A stretch of DNA of 10,611 bases, taken from contig CAMOEO010000075.1 in assembly GCA_946612175.1 (NCBI GenBank), forward strand, positions 1 to 10,611. Direction: 5' to 3'. The number at the start of each line of letters is the position of its first letter. Position 1 is the stretch's first letter. The notes beneath the pieces are model-generated. The model made no database searches, had not been told where the DNA came from, and saw nothing but the letters and a program-made list of their open reading frames with translations. This DNA comes from an uncultured Verrucomicrobiota bacterium. GTDB taxonomy: Bacteria > Verrucomicrobiota > Kiritimatiellia > RFP12 > UBA3636. The position numbers and the translations under genes are program-made. Positions 1 through 7,700 of this stretch are shown one piece after another.

Positions 1-469
1 TCTCGTTGGTGAAGCGAATGTTGAAGTTCTGGTTGCCTCCCGTGGACGCGACCGAGGCGCCGCCGTCGATGCCGCCCTCGATCGTCATGGTGTTGCCATA
101 TCCCTGCGACGGTCTGACGGTCGCCGCTACGCCTTCGGGGAAGACGAGCTTGCATTTGACGACGGGCTTCGATCCGCCCGTGACCGTTCCGTTCAGGACG
201 GTGAGCCGATGCCCCGCGCCTTCGATCACCGGGGAACCGGACAGCGACACCCCCAACACCGTGGCGTCGGCGTCGAGCGTCACGTTCGAGCCGATGACGG
301 CCACGTCTCCTTCGCCGGGAAGTGCGCCGCCGGCCCAGTTGCCGGGATCGGACCACAGGCCGTTGCCCGTCGAATTGTTCCACGTGACATTCGCCGCCCA
401 AGCGGAGGCGGATGCCGCCAAGAACGCAAACAGCGTCGCGAGCAGGTTGGTTGTTCTCACGGTCTTCAT
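1..469 (-). CDS. Exported beta-strand-rich (autotransporter-repeat-like) protein, N-terminal part, truncated by window edge
   Basis: The visible 156 residues open with a clear Sec signal peptide: basic start MKTVR, a hydrophobic stretch at 9-22 and an Ala-X-Ala type cleavage region near residues 23-26 (AWA/A). The mature part begins with a W..N...GLW..PGNW..G..PG.GD pattern (about 30-55), the start module often seen in very long secreted proteins with autotransporter-associated beta-strand or right-handed beta-helix repeats. Ser, Thr, Gly and Val-rich short strands follow, typical of such a fold. The ATG at 467-469 is chosen because it is followed directly by the signal peptide; no Shine-Dalgarno sequence precedes it. 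The C-terminus lies beyond position 1, so length, anchor and any enzymatic domain are unknown. It lies 76 bases downstream of the DUF1861 gene on the same strand and may share its transcript. A similar W...NW module occurs in the DUF2341 protein at 4709-7825. Role as surface protein or adhesin is inference. Confidence 0.8.
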   Translation of the reverse strand, partial: MKTVRTTNLLATLFAFLAASASAWAANVTWNNSTGNGLWSDPGNWAGGALPGEGDVAVIGSNVTLDADATVLGVSLSGSPVIEGAGHRLTVLNGTVTGGSKPVVKCKLVFPEGVAATVRPSQGYGNTMTIEGGIDGGASVASTGGNQNFNIRFTNE

Positions 470-545
470 GGGTGGGCGGTTTTGATGGGCGGGATGGGTT
501 TGATGGTTCGTGTGTTTCATGGCGTAGGTTTGGTGCATGTGGGTT

Positions 546-1511
546 TCAGGAAATCGGGGCGAAGGGGTCGAAGAGGAGGGTGACGCGGCCCTCGGCGCTG
601 TCGCAGAGGCCGGAGTACAGGTCCCAGAGGCCGTCCGGACGGCGGACGAGGCCGGAGGTGAAGGCGCAGTCCGCGAGGTGCGGCTCCTTCGGGACGATCT
701 CGCCGCCGTAGGTGCCGCGCGTGGCGATGAGGCGGGGCGGCGTGGCGCGGCCGGTGGCGGGGTCCAGCACGAACGCCGCGTTGCAGTAGTGCTGCATGGC
801 CTTTCCGTTGGAGGCCTTCTCCCCCTCGTGGCAGAGGTGGGCCGCCACGCCGATGCGCCCGTCCGGGAGCGGGATGCACTGGTTGCAGCCGCCCCATTCG
901 CCGGGGCCGAAGACGTCGGGCAGGATCTCGGCGCGCGCCGCCGCGTCGGGGCCGAGCGCGCCGGGGGAGGGGAGGATCGTCCAGCCGATCACCGATTCGC
1001 TGCCGTAGCGCGCGACGACCTCCGGCCCGCGCGGGCGGGTGAAGAGCCCGGCGCGGCCGTCCGGCAGCGGCACGAGGCGCAGGTCCTTCATGTCGTCCGG
1101 CCCGCTGGCGAAGTACGTGAGGTCGAGCGGCCCGCGGCCGCGGAAGAAGTCGCAGCGGAAGCCGCACACGTCGCCGGCCGCCTTTTTCACGCGCGTGCCG
1201 CCGAGGATCCATTCGTCCCCGAACACGGCCAGGAACGGATCCTCGATCTCCAGCCAGCGGAACTCGGGGACGAGGGCGAACTCGTCGGGCGCCGTCTCCG
1301 CGAAGAGGGCGGTCCAGGAGTCGGCCCAGTTCGCGTGCGGCTCGACGCGTCCGAAGAGGGCTCGCCCGCCGCGCCACGGGAAGGGCGGGGAGCAGTTGTA
1401 GACGTCGAGGCCGGCGGGAAGGCCGGAGAAGCGCAGGATGGCGGCGTCCTTCGTCGGAAGCGGCGAGCGGAGGAAGTCGGCCCGGCGGCGGGAGAGCGGT
1501 TCGGAGGGCAT
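546..1511 (-). CDS. DUF1861 family protein (probable beta-propeller glycoside-active enzyme)
   Basis: The 321-residue product has no signal peptide, so it should be cytoplasmic. Its motif series matches the DUF1861 pattern as I recall it: LRFSG (26-30), DVYN (36-39), GRVE (54-57), EDPF (90-93), GGTRV (104-108), GPDDMKDLRL (137-146), FTRPRG (157-162), EWGGCNQ (205-211), FTSGLVRR (284-291), LYSGLCDSAEG (298-308) and the end DPF. Length also fits the family. Regularly spaced acidic and Arg motifs on a repeating strand pattern suggest a five-bladed propeller like GH43, GH32 and GH130, but that fold link and any glycosidase or phosphorylase activity are inference; I know of no settled reaction. 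The start ATG (1509-1511) leaves about 25 residues before the first conserved motif. It lies 35 bases behind the regulator gene, so the two are probably co-transcribed, and it shares the control region with the GH5 operon. That points to processing of a sugar released by that operon. Confidence 0.78.
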   Translation of the reverse strand: MPSEPLSRRRADFLRSPLPTKDAAILRFSGLPAGLDVYNCSPPFPWRGGRALFGRVEPHANWADSWTALFAETAPDEFALVPEFRWLEIEDPFLAVFGDEWILGGTRVKKAAGDVCGFRCDFFRGRGPLDLTYFASGPDDMKDLRLVPLPDGRAGLFTRPRGPEVVARYGSESVIGWTILPSPGALGPDAAARAEILPDVFGPGEWGGCNQCIPLPDGRIGVAAHLCHEGEKASNGKAMQHYCNAAFVLDPATGRATPPRLIATRGTYGGEIVPKEPHLADCAFTSGLVRRPDGLWDLYSGLCDSAEGRVTLLFDPFAPIS

Positions 1512-1546
1512 GTTGTTGATTTTTGGGGCGGGGTTCTGGATGGAGC

Positions 1547-2641
1547 TCAGACGCGTCGGCAGGCGGCGACGCGGCGGGGGGGCGGGGCGACGGAGTCGCG
1601 CTCGACGAGCGCGACGGGCACCGCCTCGTGGCGGGGTGCGGCGGTCGGGTCGGAGAGGCGCTCCGCGAGAAGCGCGAGCGCGCGGCGGCCCATTTCGGCG
1701 AAGTCCTGGCGGACCGTGGTGAGCGCGGGCGAGCCCCATTCGGCGATCGGGTCGTCGTCGAAGCCCGTGAGGCTCATCGCGCGCGGGACCGCGACGCCCC
1801 GCGCCGCGAGCGCGCGGATCGCGTGGCGCGCGACGGCGTCGCAGCTGCACACGAGCGCGGTCGGGCGGGGGCGGGCGCGAAGCAGCTCCCCGATCCGCTC
1901 CCGGATCGCGGGCTCCCAGTTCGCGAAGCGCTGGCCGGGGAGGTCGAGACGTAGCGGCGGCGGGACGAGCGCCTCCGCGCAGGCGTCAGCCGCGCCCTGC
2001 GCGCGCTCGGCCGTCGTGTCGGCCGCGAGGTCGCCGAGGAACGCGAGCCGGCGGTGGCCCGCCGCAAGCAGCGCCTCCGCCGCGAGGCGGCCGCCCGCGC
2101 GGTTGTCCGAGGCGACCGATGCGCCGGGCAGGTCGGAGAGCGTCTGGTCCGCGACGACGAACGGGAAGTCCGCGGCGACGAGCGCCGCGAGCGCGCGGTT
2201 GAACGACGGGTCGTGCTGCGACATCACGACCGCGCCCGCCGCGCCGGAGCCCGGCAGGGCGCGCAGCTCCGCGACCACGGCGCCCAGGTCGCCGCGGCCG
2301 TCGAAGACCGAGACCTCGAACCCGGCCGCCGCCGCGCCCTCCTGCACCGCCTGCGCCACGCGCACGGCGGGCGTCCAGAGCAGATTGCCGGCGACGACGC
2401 GGAGCCGGCGCGTCGCCGAGCGCTCCCCGCGCACGAACACGCCGCGCCCCGCGCGGCGTTCGACGAGCCCCTCGTCCACGAGCGCCTGCACGGCGCGGCG
2501 CACGGTCATCCGCGAGAGCCCGCTCTCGGCGGCGATCGCCACCTCGGTGCCGATCCATGCGCCCGGCGGAAGGGACTCCTTCGCGATGCGCTCGCGAAGA
2601 CGGGCGGCCAGTTCGGCATAGGGGGGAAGATGCTTGGTCAT
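1547..2641 (-). CDS. GntR/LacI chimeric transcriptional regulator (AraR-like architecture)
   Basis: The 364-residue protein joins two known modules. Residues about 8-72 form a GntR-type winged helix-turn-helix; the recognition-helix and wing segment SRMTVRRAVQALVDEGLVER (43-62) followed by RAGRGVFV is characteristic. Residues about 77-355 resemble the LacI/GalR periplasmic-binding-like sensor domain (Peripla_BP_3), including the pieces GAVVMSQHD, SVASDNRAGGRLAAEAL, GHRRLAFLG, LTGFDDDPIAEWGSPALTTV and the late ALVERDSV. This architecture is that of B. subtilis AraR: a repressor released by a sugar. The start at 2639-2641 fits the usual short GntR N-terminus; a reading frame continues upstream to 2905, but that part runs through the promoter and leader. 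No convincing Shine-Dalgarno is present. The gene is divergent from the GH5 operon and heads the minus-strand transcript with the DUF1861 gene. Autoregulation and control of both transcripts are inferred from the shared palindrome at 2780-2796. The effector sugar cannot be read from the sequence. Confidence 0.92.
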   Translation of the reverse strand: MTKHLPPYAELAARLRERIAKESLPPGAWIGTEVAIAAESGLSRMTVRRAVQALVDEGLVERRAGRGVFVRGERSATRRLRVVAGNLLWTPAVRVAQAVQEGAAAAGFEVSVFDGRGDLGAVVAELRALPGSGAAGAVVMSQHDPSFNRALAALVAADFPFVVADQTLSDLPGASVASDNRAGGRLAAEALLAAGHRRLAFLGDLAADTTAERAQGAADACAEALVPPPLRLDLPGQRFANWEPAIRERIGELLRARPRPTALVCSCDAVARHAIRALAARGVAVPRAMSLTGFDDDPIAEWGSPALTTVRQDFAEMGRRALALLAERLSDPTAAPRHEAVPVALVERDSVAPPPRRVAACRRV

Positions 2642-2716
2642 GGAAAGTCGGCCCTTTGGGCCTCGAAGTCGCGGCTTCGCCGCCTGAAGCGGGCCACTTG
2701 GGCCCTGAAGTCGGCC
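2642..2716 (-). repeat. Imperfect ~21-base tandem repeat with three hairpins in the regulator leader
   Basis: Read on the minus strand, this stretch is a chain of units of 20-22 bases that each begin CGACTTC or CGCTTC, the last shortened copy (CGACTTTCC) abutting the ATG of the regulator. On the plus strand AAGTCGGCC recurs at 2645-2653 and 2708-2716. Three stems are visible: GGCCC/GGGCC with a 3-base loop (2650-2662), GCGGC/GCCGC with a 3-base loop (2671-2683) and GGGCC/GGCCC with a 5-base loop (2691-2705). No T-run follows any stem, so they do not look like terminators. Given the promoter at 2738-2767, most of the roughly 90-base untranslated leader consists of this repeat. Confidence 0.7.
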
Positions 2717-2737
2717 GGGCGGCGCGCGACGGGGGCT

Positions 2738-2767
2738 AGCATACGGCATCGGGAGGGGCGGTGTCAA
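2738..2767 (-). promoter_or_regulatory. Sigma70-type promoter of the regulator/DUF1861 transcript
   Basis: On the minus strand a perfect -35 box TTGACA (2762-2767) is followed, after an 18-base spacer, by TATGCT (2738-2743), a 4/6 match to TATAAT. The start of transcription would fall near 2731, giving a leader of about 90 bases before the ATG at 2641. The perfect -35 hexamer in otherwise GC-rich DNA makes this a good candidate; it is unproven. Confidence 0.7.
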
Positions 2768-2779
2768 GCCAAAAATTTT

Positions 2780-2796
2780 ACATGTATAAGACATGT
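2780..2796. promoter_or_regulatory. Palindromic operator candidate between divergent promoters
   Basis: The 17-base element ACATGTATAAGACATGT consists of two ACATGT hexamers (2780-2785 and 2791-2796) around a 5-base centre, in an AT-rich island flanked by T-runs. It sits 12 bases from the minus-strand -35 box and 10 bases from the plus-strand -35 box, so one bound dimer could affect both promoters. The divergent gene encodes a GntR/LacI-type DNA-binding protein, the most likely ligand (inference). Each hexamer is itself a palindrome, so the element is both an inverted and a direct repeat. No second copy was noticed in the window. Confidence 0.65.
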
Positions 2797-2806
2797 TTTT
2801 TCTTCC

Positions 2807-2836
2807 TTGACTTCGCGGGGTTCGTTCGGGTAGAAT
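2807..2836 (+). promoter_or_regulatory. Sigma70-type promoter of the GH5/DUF2341/GH26 operon
   Basis: TTGACT (2807-2812, 5/6 to the -35 consensus) and TAGAAT (2831-2836, 5/6 to the -10 consensus) are separated by 18 bases. Transcription would start near 2842-2844, leaving a leader of about 56 bases before the GH5 start codon. The palindrome at 2780-2796 lies just upstream of the -35 box. Confidence 0.72.
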
Positions 2837-2898
2837 TCCCGCCACTTCGCCGTTTCCCGTTTCCTCGATCATCGTCCTGTTTCGCCCCGACCCCCGAC

Positions 2899-4674
2899 AT
2901 GGCACTTCGGTTTCCGCGCAAAGCGCTTTCTCTCCTCCTGTCCGCAGCCGCCGCGTGCGCCTCCGCCGCCGGGCCCGAGCCGTTCTCGCGCAGCGCGGCC
3001 GATTTCGTCCGCGACGAGATCCACGTCGGCATCAACATCGGCAACACGCTGGACGTGCCGAGCGGCAACGAGACCGACTGGGGCAACGTCCCGGTGACGC
3101 GCGAGCTCATCCGCGCCTACCGGGCGAAAGGGTTCGACACGGTGCGCATCCCCGTCACGTGGGACCGCCGCTTCGACCACGACGCGCCCGGCCACCCGAT
3201 CGAGCCCGCGTTCCTCGCCCGCGTGAAGGAGGTCGCCGGCTGGTGCCTCGCCGAGGGGCTCGTCACGATCGTGAACACGCACCACGACGGCGCGTGGCAG
3301 CTCATCGACGGCGAGCACGAGGAGCGCGCCGGGGAGCTTCTGCGCGACCTCTGGACGCAGATCGCGCGCGAGCTCGGCGGCGCGGGCGAGCGACTCGTCT
3401 TCGAGTCGTTCAACGAAGTCCGCAAGGCGCGCGGCTACGGCGGCCCCGACGGCCGGCAGAAGGGGCAGGACGACTGGACCGGCCGCGCCGAATACTTCGA
3501 GACGGTGAACCGCTGGGCGGAGATTTTCGTCGAGGCCGTCCGCGCCACGGGCGGCAACAACGCGAAGCGGTACCTCATGGTCCCGACCTACGCGGCGGGC
3601 TTCCAGGAGGCGACGTGCGCCGGGTGGCGCAGCCCCGAACCGGACGGCGACCGCATCATCGCCGACATCCACTGCTACGAGCCCGGCGACTTCTGCCTCT
3701 GGGGCGACCGCAAGAAGCACGATCCCGCGCACGCCGCGCAGCGGCTCGGGCTTTTCTTCCCCTTGTTCAAGAAATACTTCACCGACCGCGGCGTCCCGCT
3801 CGTCCTCGGCGAGGTGAACGCGCAGCACCGCTTCCTGGACGCCCTACACTACGTCCCCAACGAGGCCGAGCGCATGAAGTGGGCGCGGCAGTACATGGAG
3901 ACGGCCCGGTCCTACGGCTTCCCCGTGATCCTGTGGGACAACGGAGGCGGCTTCGACATGGGCCTCGTCGACCGCCGCACCGCGCAGTGGACCGAGCCGC
4001 GCCTCGTCGACACCTTCCTCGGCGCGTGGCACGGCCGGCTCGACGACGCGACGTTCGCGAAGTGGGTCGCCGAGGTCGAGGCGAAGAACGTCCCGCCCCC
4101 GCCGCCCGGGCCGGGCAAGGCCGCCGACGTCGCGCTGCGCTGGGCCGTGGGCGGTCCGGACAACTACAGCGGCTGCTGGGGCCAGTCGATGGGATACGGC
4201 AACGTGAACGGCAACGGCGCCGCGCTCAAGTTCTTCACCTTCGCGGCCGACGGCTCGCTGCACGTCGACACGCACGGCGCCGGCGGCAACATGGTGCATC
4301 AGCAGTTCTGGGCCGACCGCGGCCTGGAGGCGCGCCGCTCCTGGGCCGCGTGGGCGGCGGGACACCCCGCCACGTCGGCCGCCGGACGCACGCTGCACTG
4401 CGCGCTCACCGCCAAGAACGGCACCTCGGTCCTCGTGAAGGGCTTCTTCCTCGTCCCCGGCCTCGGCAAGATCCCCTTCGGCGCGGACAACGACCGGCCC
4501 GGCTGCTTCCTCGCGACGCCCGAGCGCCCGACCGTCGAGATCGACGTCCCCCTGCCCGCCGGCGACATCGACCTCTCGGGCAAGGGGATCGGCGCGGAGC
4601 TGCAGTTCATCCCCGGCGCCTGGGGCCGGAACCTTCCCCTCGACGCGGACCTCACCGCCGTTGAAATCCGATAG
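2899..4674 (+). CDS. Exported GH5 glycoside hydrolase (endo-beta-glucanase/mannanase type) with unknown C-terminal module
   Basis: The 591-residue protein starts with a signal peptide (basic MALRFPRK, hydrophobic 9-22, probable cut after ASA near 23). Residues about 35-395 are a GH5 (clan GH-A) barrel: GINIGNTL (44-51), WGN (61-63), VRIPVTW with the conserved Arg at 83, THHDGAW (127-133), acid/base Glu173 in FESFNEVR, the HCY motif (258-260), nucleophile Glu305 in VLGEVNA and Trp346 in ILWDNGG. All expected catalytic residues are present. The GIN.GNTL and HHDG.W features recall subfamilies such as GH5_4 (endoglucanase, xyloglucanase, mixed-linkage glucanase), but the exact substrate is not fixed by the sequence. 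A Pro-rich linker (about 397-406) leads to an unrecognised ~180-residue module (409-591), possibly a carbohydrate-binding jelly roll. The start is the ATG just before the signal peptide; an open frame further upstream crosses the promoter. No Shine-Dalgarno is visible. First gene of a three-gene operon. Confidence 0.92.
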   Translation: MALRFPRKALSLLLSAAAACASAAGPEPFSRSAADFVRDEIHVGINIGNTLDVPSGNETDWGNVPVTRELIRAYRAKGFDTVRIPVTWDRRFDHDAPGHPIEPAFLARVKEVAGWCLAEGLVTIVNTHHDGAWQLIDGEHEERAGELLRDLWTQIARELGGAGERLVFESFNEVRKARGYGGPDGRQKGQDDWTGRAEYFETVNRWAEIFVEAVRATGGNNAKRYLMVPTYAAGFQEATCAGWRSPEPDGDRIIADIHCYEPGDFCLWGDRKKHDPAHAAQRLGLFFPLFKKYFTDRGVPLVLGEVNAQHRFLDALHYVPNEAERMKWARQYMETARSYGFPVILWDNGGGFDMGLVDRRTAQWTEPRLVDTFLGAWHGRLDDATFAKWVAEVEAKNVPPPPPGPGKAADVALRWAVGGPDNYSGCWGQSMGYGNVNGNGAALKFFTFAADGSLHVDTHGAGGNMVHQQFWADRGLEARRSWAAWAAGHPATSAAGRTLHCALTAKNGTSVLVKGFFLVPGLGKIPFGADNDRPGCFLATPERPTVEIDVPLPAGDIDLSGKGIGAELQFIPGAWGRNLPLDADLTAVEIR

Positions 4675-4698
4675 CATCCACGAAACCCCGCCACCAAC

Positions 4699-4702
4699 AG
4701 GA
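4699..4702 (+). promoter_or_regulatory. Shine-Dalgarno AGGA of the DUF2341 gene
   Basis: AGGA stands 6 bases before the ATG at 4709. It is the only clear ribosome-binding site in the window and supports this ATG over the in-frame ATG at 4661, which overlaps the end of the GH5 gene and would place 16 hydrophilic residues before the signal peptide. Confidence 0.6.
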
Positions 4703-4708
4703 CCATCC

Positions 4709-7700
4709 ATGAAAACGAACGCCCGAACCCTCCTCGCCGCCTTCGGCGCCTGCGCGCTGCTGGCCGGCCCCGCCTCCGCGGCCTTCTACGACAAGACGCT
4801 CGCCATCACCGTGACGGGCGTGCCGAGCGGCGTCACGCTCGCGGACTTCCCGCTCCTCGTCCGCCTCTCGGAATCGGCCATCTCCGGCTTCTCCTACCAG
4901 GACTTCCAGGGGACCGGGGGCTCGGACCTGCGCTTCGAGACGGCCGACGGCACGGGTCTGGCCTACGAGGTGGACACGTGGAACGAGAACGGCGAATCGC
5001 TCGTCTGGGTCAAGGTGCCGCAGCTCTCCCAGGGCGACGTGATCACGATGCGCTTCGGAAGCGCCGCCCCGGACGCAAACGATCCGACCGCCGTCTGGGC
5101 GAACTACGTCGCGGTCTACCACGGCAACGACCTCACCTGCGCCACCGGCGGCGACTATCCGGCCTCGCCCGTGCCCGCGACGGGCGGCTACACGCTCTCC
5201 ACCACGCGCGCCGACCACCTCGGCAGCGCGTTCTTCAACTCGAACACGGCGCAGGGAACCCGCTTCAAGCTCGGCACCCGCGACAAGAATCCGCTCGCGG
5301 CGCTCTCGTCCGTCTCGCGCTTCGCCGTGTCGGCGTGGGTCCGGTCCACGTCGGCCAGCCCGAAGGTCCGGTTCTTCTCGAACAAGGTCGCCTACGGCGA
5401 CGACGGCTTCGAATACATGGGCATTTCCGGCACGGGCGTGATCCTTCGCGGAAACGGCTCTTCGACGCAGGTCGGCGCGAACACCGTGCTCTACCAGATT
5501 CTCAAGAACCAGTCGTGGAACTTCGTCGCCGCGACGATCGACGGCACGGCCGGCCGGATGATCGTCAACGACCAGTCCGTGTCCGGCTCCGTCGCCACGC
5601 CCGGCACGGCGGGCTCCCAGGGCGTGGCCTTCGGCGGCTATGCGGCGGACAACAACAAATATGATTCTCATACGGGCTACGCGGACGAAATCCGCATCTA
5701 CGACGGCGTTCCGGCGGCCGACTACCTCCAGGCCGAATACGAGCAGGTCGTGACGGCCGGCTACGTCTCCTACGGCGCCGTGCAGAACGCCGCGACCGAC
5801 ACGCCGGACATCTCCGCCGGCCCCGCGGTCGTCCGCAATCCGGACGGCACCTACACCGTCACCGCCACGGTGAGCGGCGTCGCCGGCAACGCCTACGACC
5901 TGGCCGTCCAGTTCGGCGCCACGACGCTCTGGTCCGCGACGTGGACCGCCGCGGCAGGGGCCGACACCTACGCCCTCTCGTGGACGAGCGCCGGCACGGA
6001 GGCCGCCGGCACCTACGCCGCCACCGTCGTGGCCACGGCGCCGTCCGGCGCCTCGGCGCGCCGCACGACGGACGAGATCTTCCTCGTCGGCGACGTCGCC
6101 GCCGCCAAGGGCTCCGACGCGCTGGAGGAGGGCCTCGTGGCGGGGTCGTTCGTCCTCTCGCGCCCCGGCGACGCCACGCTGCCGCTGACGGTCGCCTACA
6201 CGGTTTCGTCCGACACCGCCACGGCGGGCGTCTCCTACCAGGCGCCGTCCGGCACGGCGACCTTCGCCGCCGGGGAATCGACGGTCTCGGTGCCGATCGT
6301 CCCGCTCAACGACCCCGCCCTCGCGGCGGACGCGACGCTGACGCTCGCCGTCGCGGCCGGTTCCGGCTTCTACGGCGGCGTCGGCGCGACGGCGTCGCTC
6401 ATGCTCGTCGACTACCCGCCGCCCGCCGGCTACAACGTCTGGGTCGCGACCTACGACGGGAACGCCTCCGCCGCCGCCAACTGGAGCCTCGGCCGCGCGC
6501 CCGTCGCGGAGGACAACATCCTCCTCGGCCCGTGGAGCTCGCGCAATCTCACGTGGGACGCCGCCGCGACGAACGAGGTCGCTTCGTGGACGCAGACGGC
6601 CGAATACAACGGCCAGGTGATCTTCCCCATCACGTATGAAGGTTCCGACGTGGACGCGGGCTTCCACCTCTTCACGATCGCGGGCGACGCGTCGGTCCTC
6701 GGCGGCGCCTGGGTTCATCCCGTCCAGGGGCCCTCCGTCAAGACCGCCGGCGAGCCCGAGCCGGTCGAGCGCTACCGGCTGAACGTCGCCGTCGGCGGCG
6801 ACTTCACGGTCGGCGCGGGCGTCAACATTTCCGGGCAGGGCCGCGGCCGCGGCTTCTGGACGGACGGCGGCCACAACAGCCGCGGCGTCCACGCCGGCTA
6901 CGTGATCACGGCGACGAACCAGATGTACGCCGCGGTGTCGGATCCGGTGCTGCTGCCGTTCGGGTCGATCCTCGAGCCCGTCGCGACCGGCAAGGGCTCG
7001 GCCCGCGGAAACAACGGGACGGACGTGGACGTCTCCGAAGGACACGGCGGCGGATCCCTCCGCTTCGTCGTGGGCGGCACGTTTTCCAACGCCGGCCGCG
7101 TGATCGCCAACGGCCAGTCGGGCTCGCAGGTCGCCGGTGGCGCCGGCGGGTCCATCTACGTCCGCGCGGCGGCGATCGCCGGCGCGGGCACGTTCGAGGC
7201 CAACGCGTCGGCCCCGTCGGGGTCGGGCCAGCAGGCCGCCGCCTCCGGCGGGCGCGTGGCGCTCGTCGCGACCGGGGCGAACGCCGCCTCGGCGACGACG
7301 GCCTCCGCGAACGGCTCCCGCGCGCCCGACTACTGGCAGCGCGAAAACCAGCCCTACTGGGAGGGCGCCGCCGGCACGGTGTGGCTGCAGTCGGCCACAG
7401 AGAAGACGCTCCTCGTCCGCAACGTGGTGGAGAGCTGGAGCAACGGCACCCGCTACGATCTCGGCCCCTACGTCCGCGCCTACACGCCGATCCCGGCGGA
7501 CGACGACACGGCGTCGTTCCGCGGCGCCGCCGCCGGCGCGGAGCTCTACGCGGCGAGCAACGCGCGCATCCGGCTCGTGCGGAACGTCCGCTTCGCCGCG
7601 CTCAAGGTCCGCACGGAAAGCGGCTCGCTCGCCCATGTCGACCTGTGCGGCCGAAAGCTCGTCGTGGACCGCGTCATCGATTCCGGCGACACCGTCATCG

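Noticed and set aside
470..545. Promoter or terminator between the DUF1861 gene and the left-edge gene.
   Set aside because: No hairpin with a T-run and no convincing -35/-10 pair was found; only repeated CCCATC-like tracts on the minus strand.
537..2621. Long open frame on the plus strand (694 codons) opposite the regulator and DUF1861 genes.
   Set aside because: Product is Arg/Ala/Gly-rich without domain likeness; the minus strand holds two recognisable families in the same interval. It is a GC-driven shadow frame.
2650..2705. Intrinsic terminators or an attenuator in the regulator leader.
   Set aside because: Stems are short (5 bp) and none is followed by a T-run on either strand; no leader peptide is evident.
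2761..2898. N-terminal extension of the GH5 protein from a GTG at 2761.
   Set aside because: It would run through both the palindrome and the plus-strand promoter and put 46 residues before a proper signal peptide.
2642..2905. N-terminal extension of the regulator up to 2905.
   Set aside because: It would translate the leader repeat, the minus-strand promoter and the operator; the GntR domain is complete from 2641.
4652..7636. Very long minus-strand frame (994 codons) opposite the DUF2341 gene.
   Set aside because: Composition is typical of an antisense shadow in GC-rich DNA (RRG, VAGDGD-like runs), with no domain; the plus strand has a signal peptide and several known modules.
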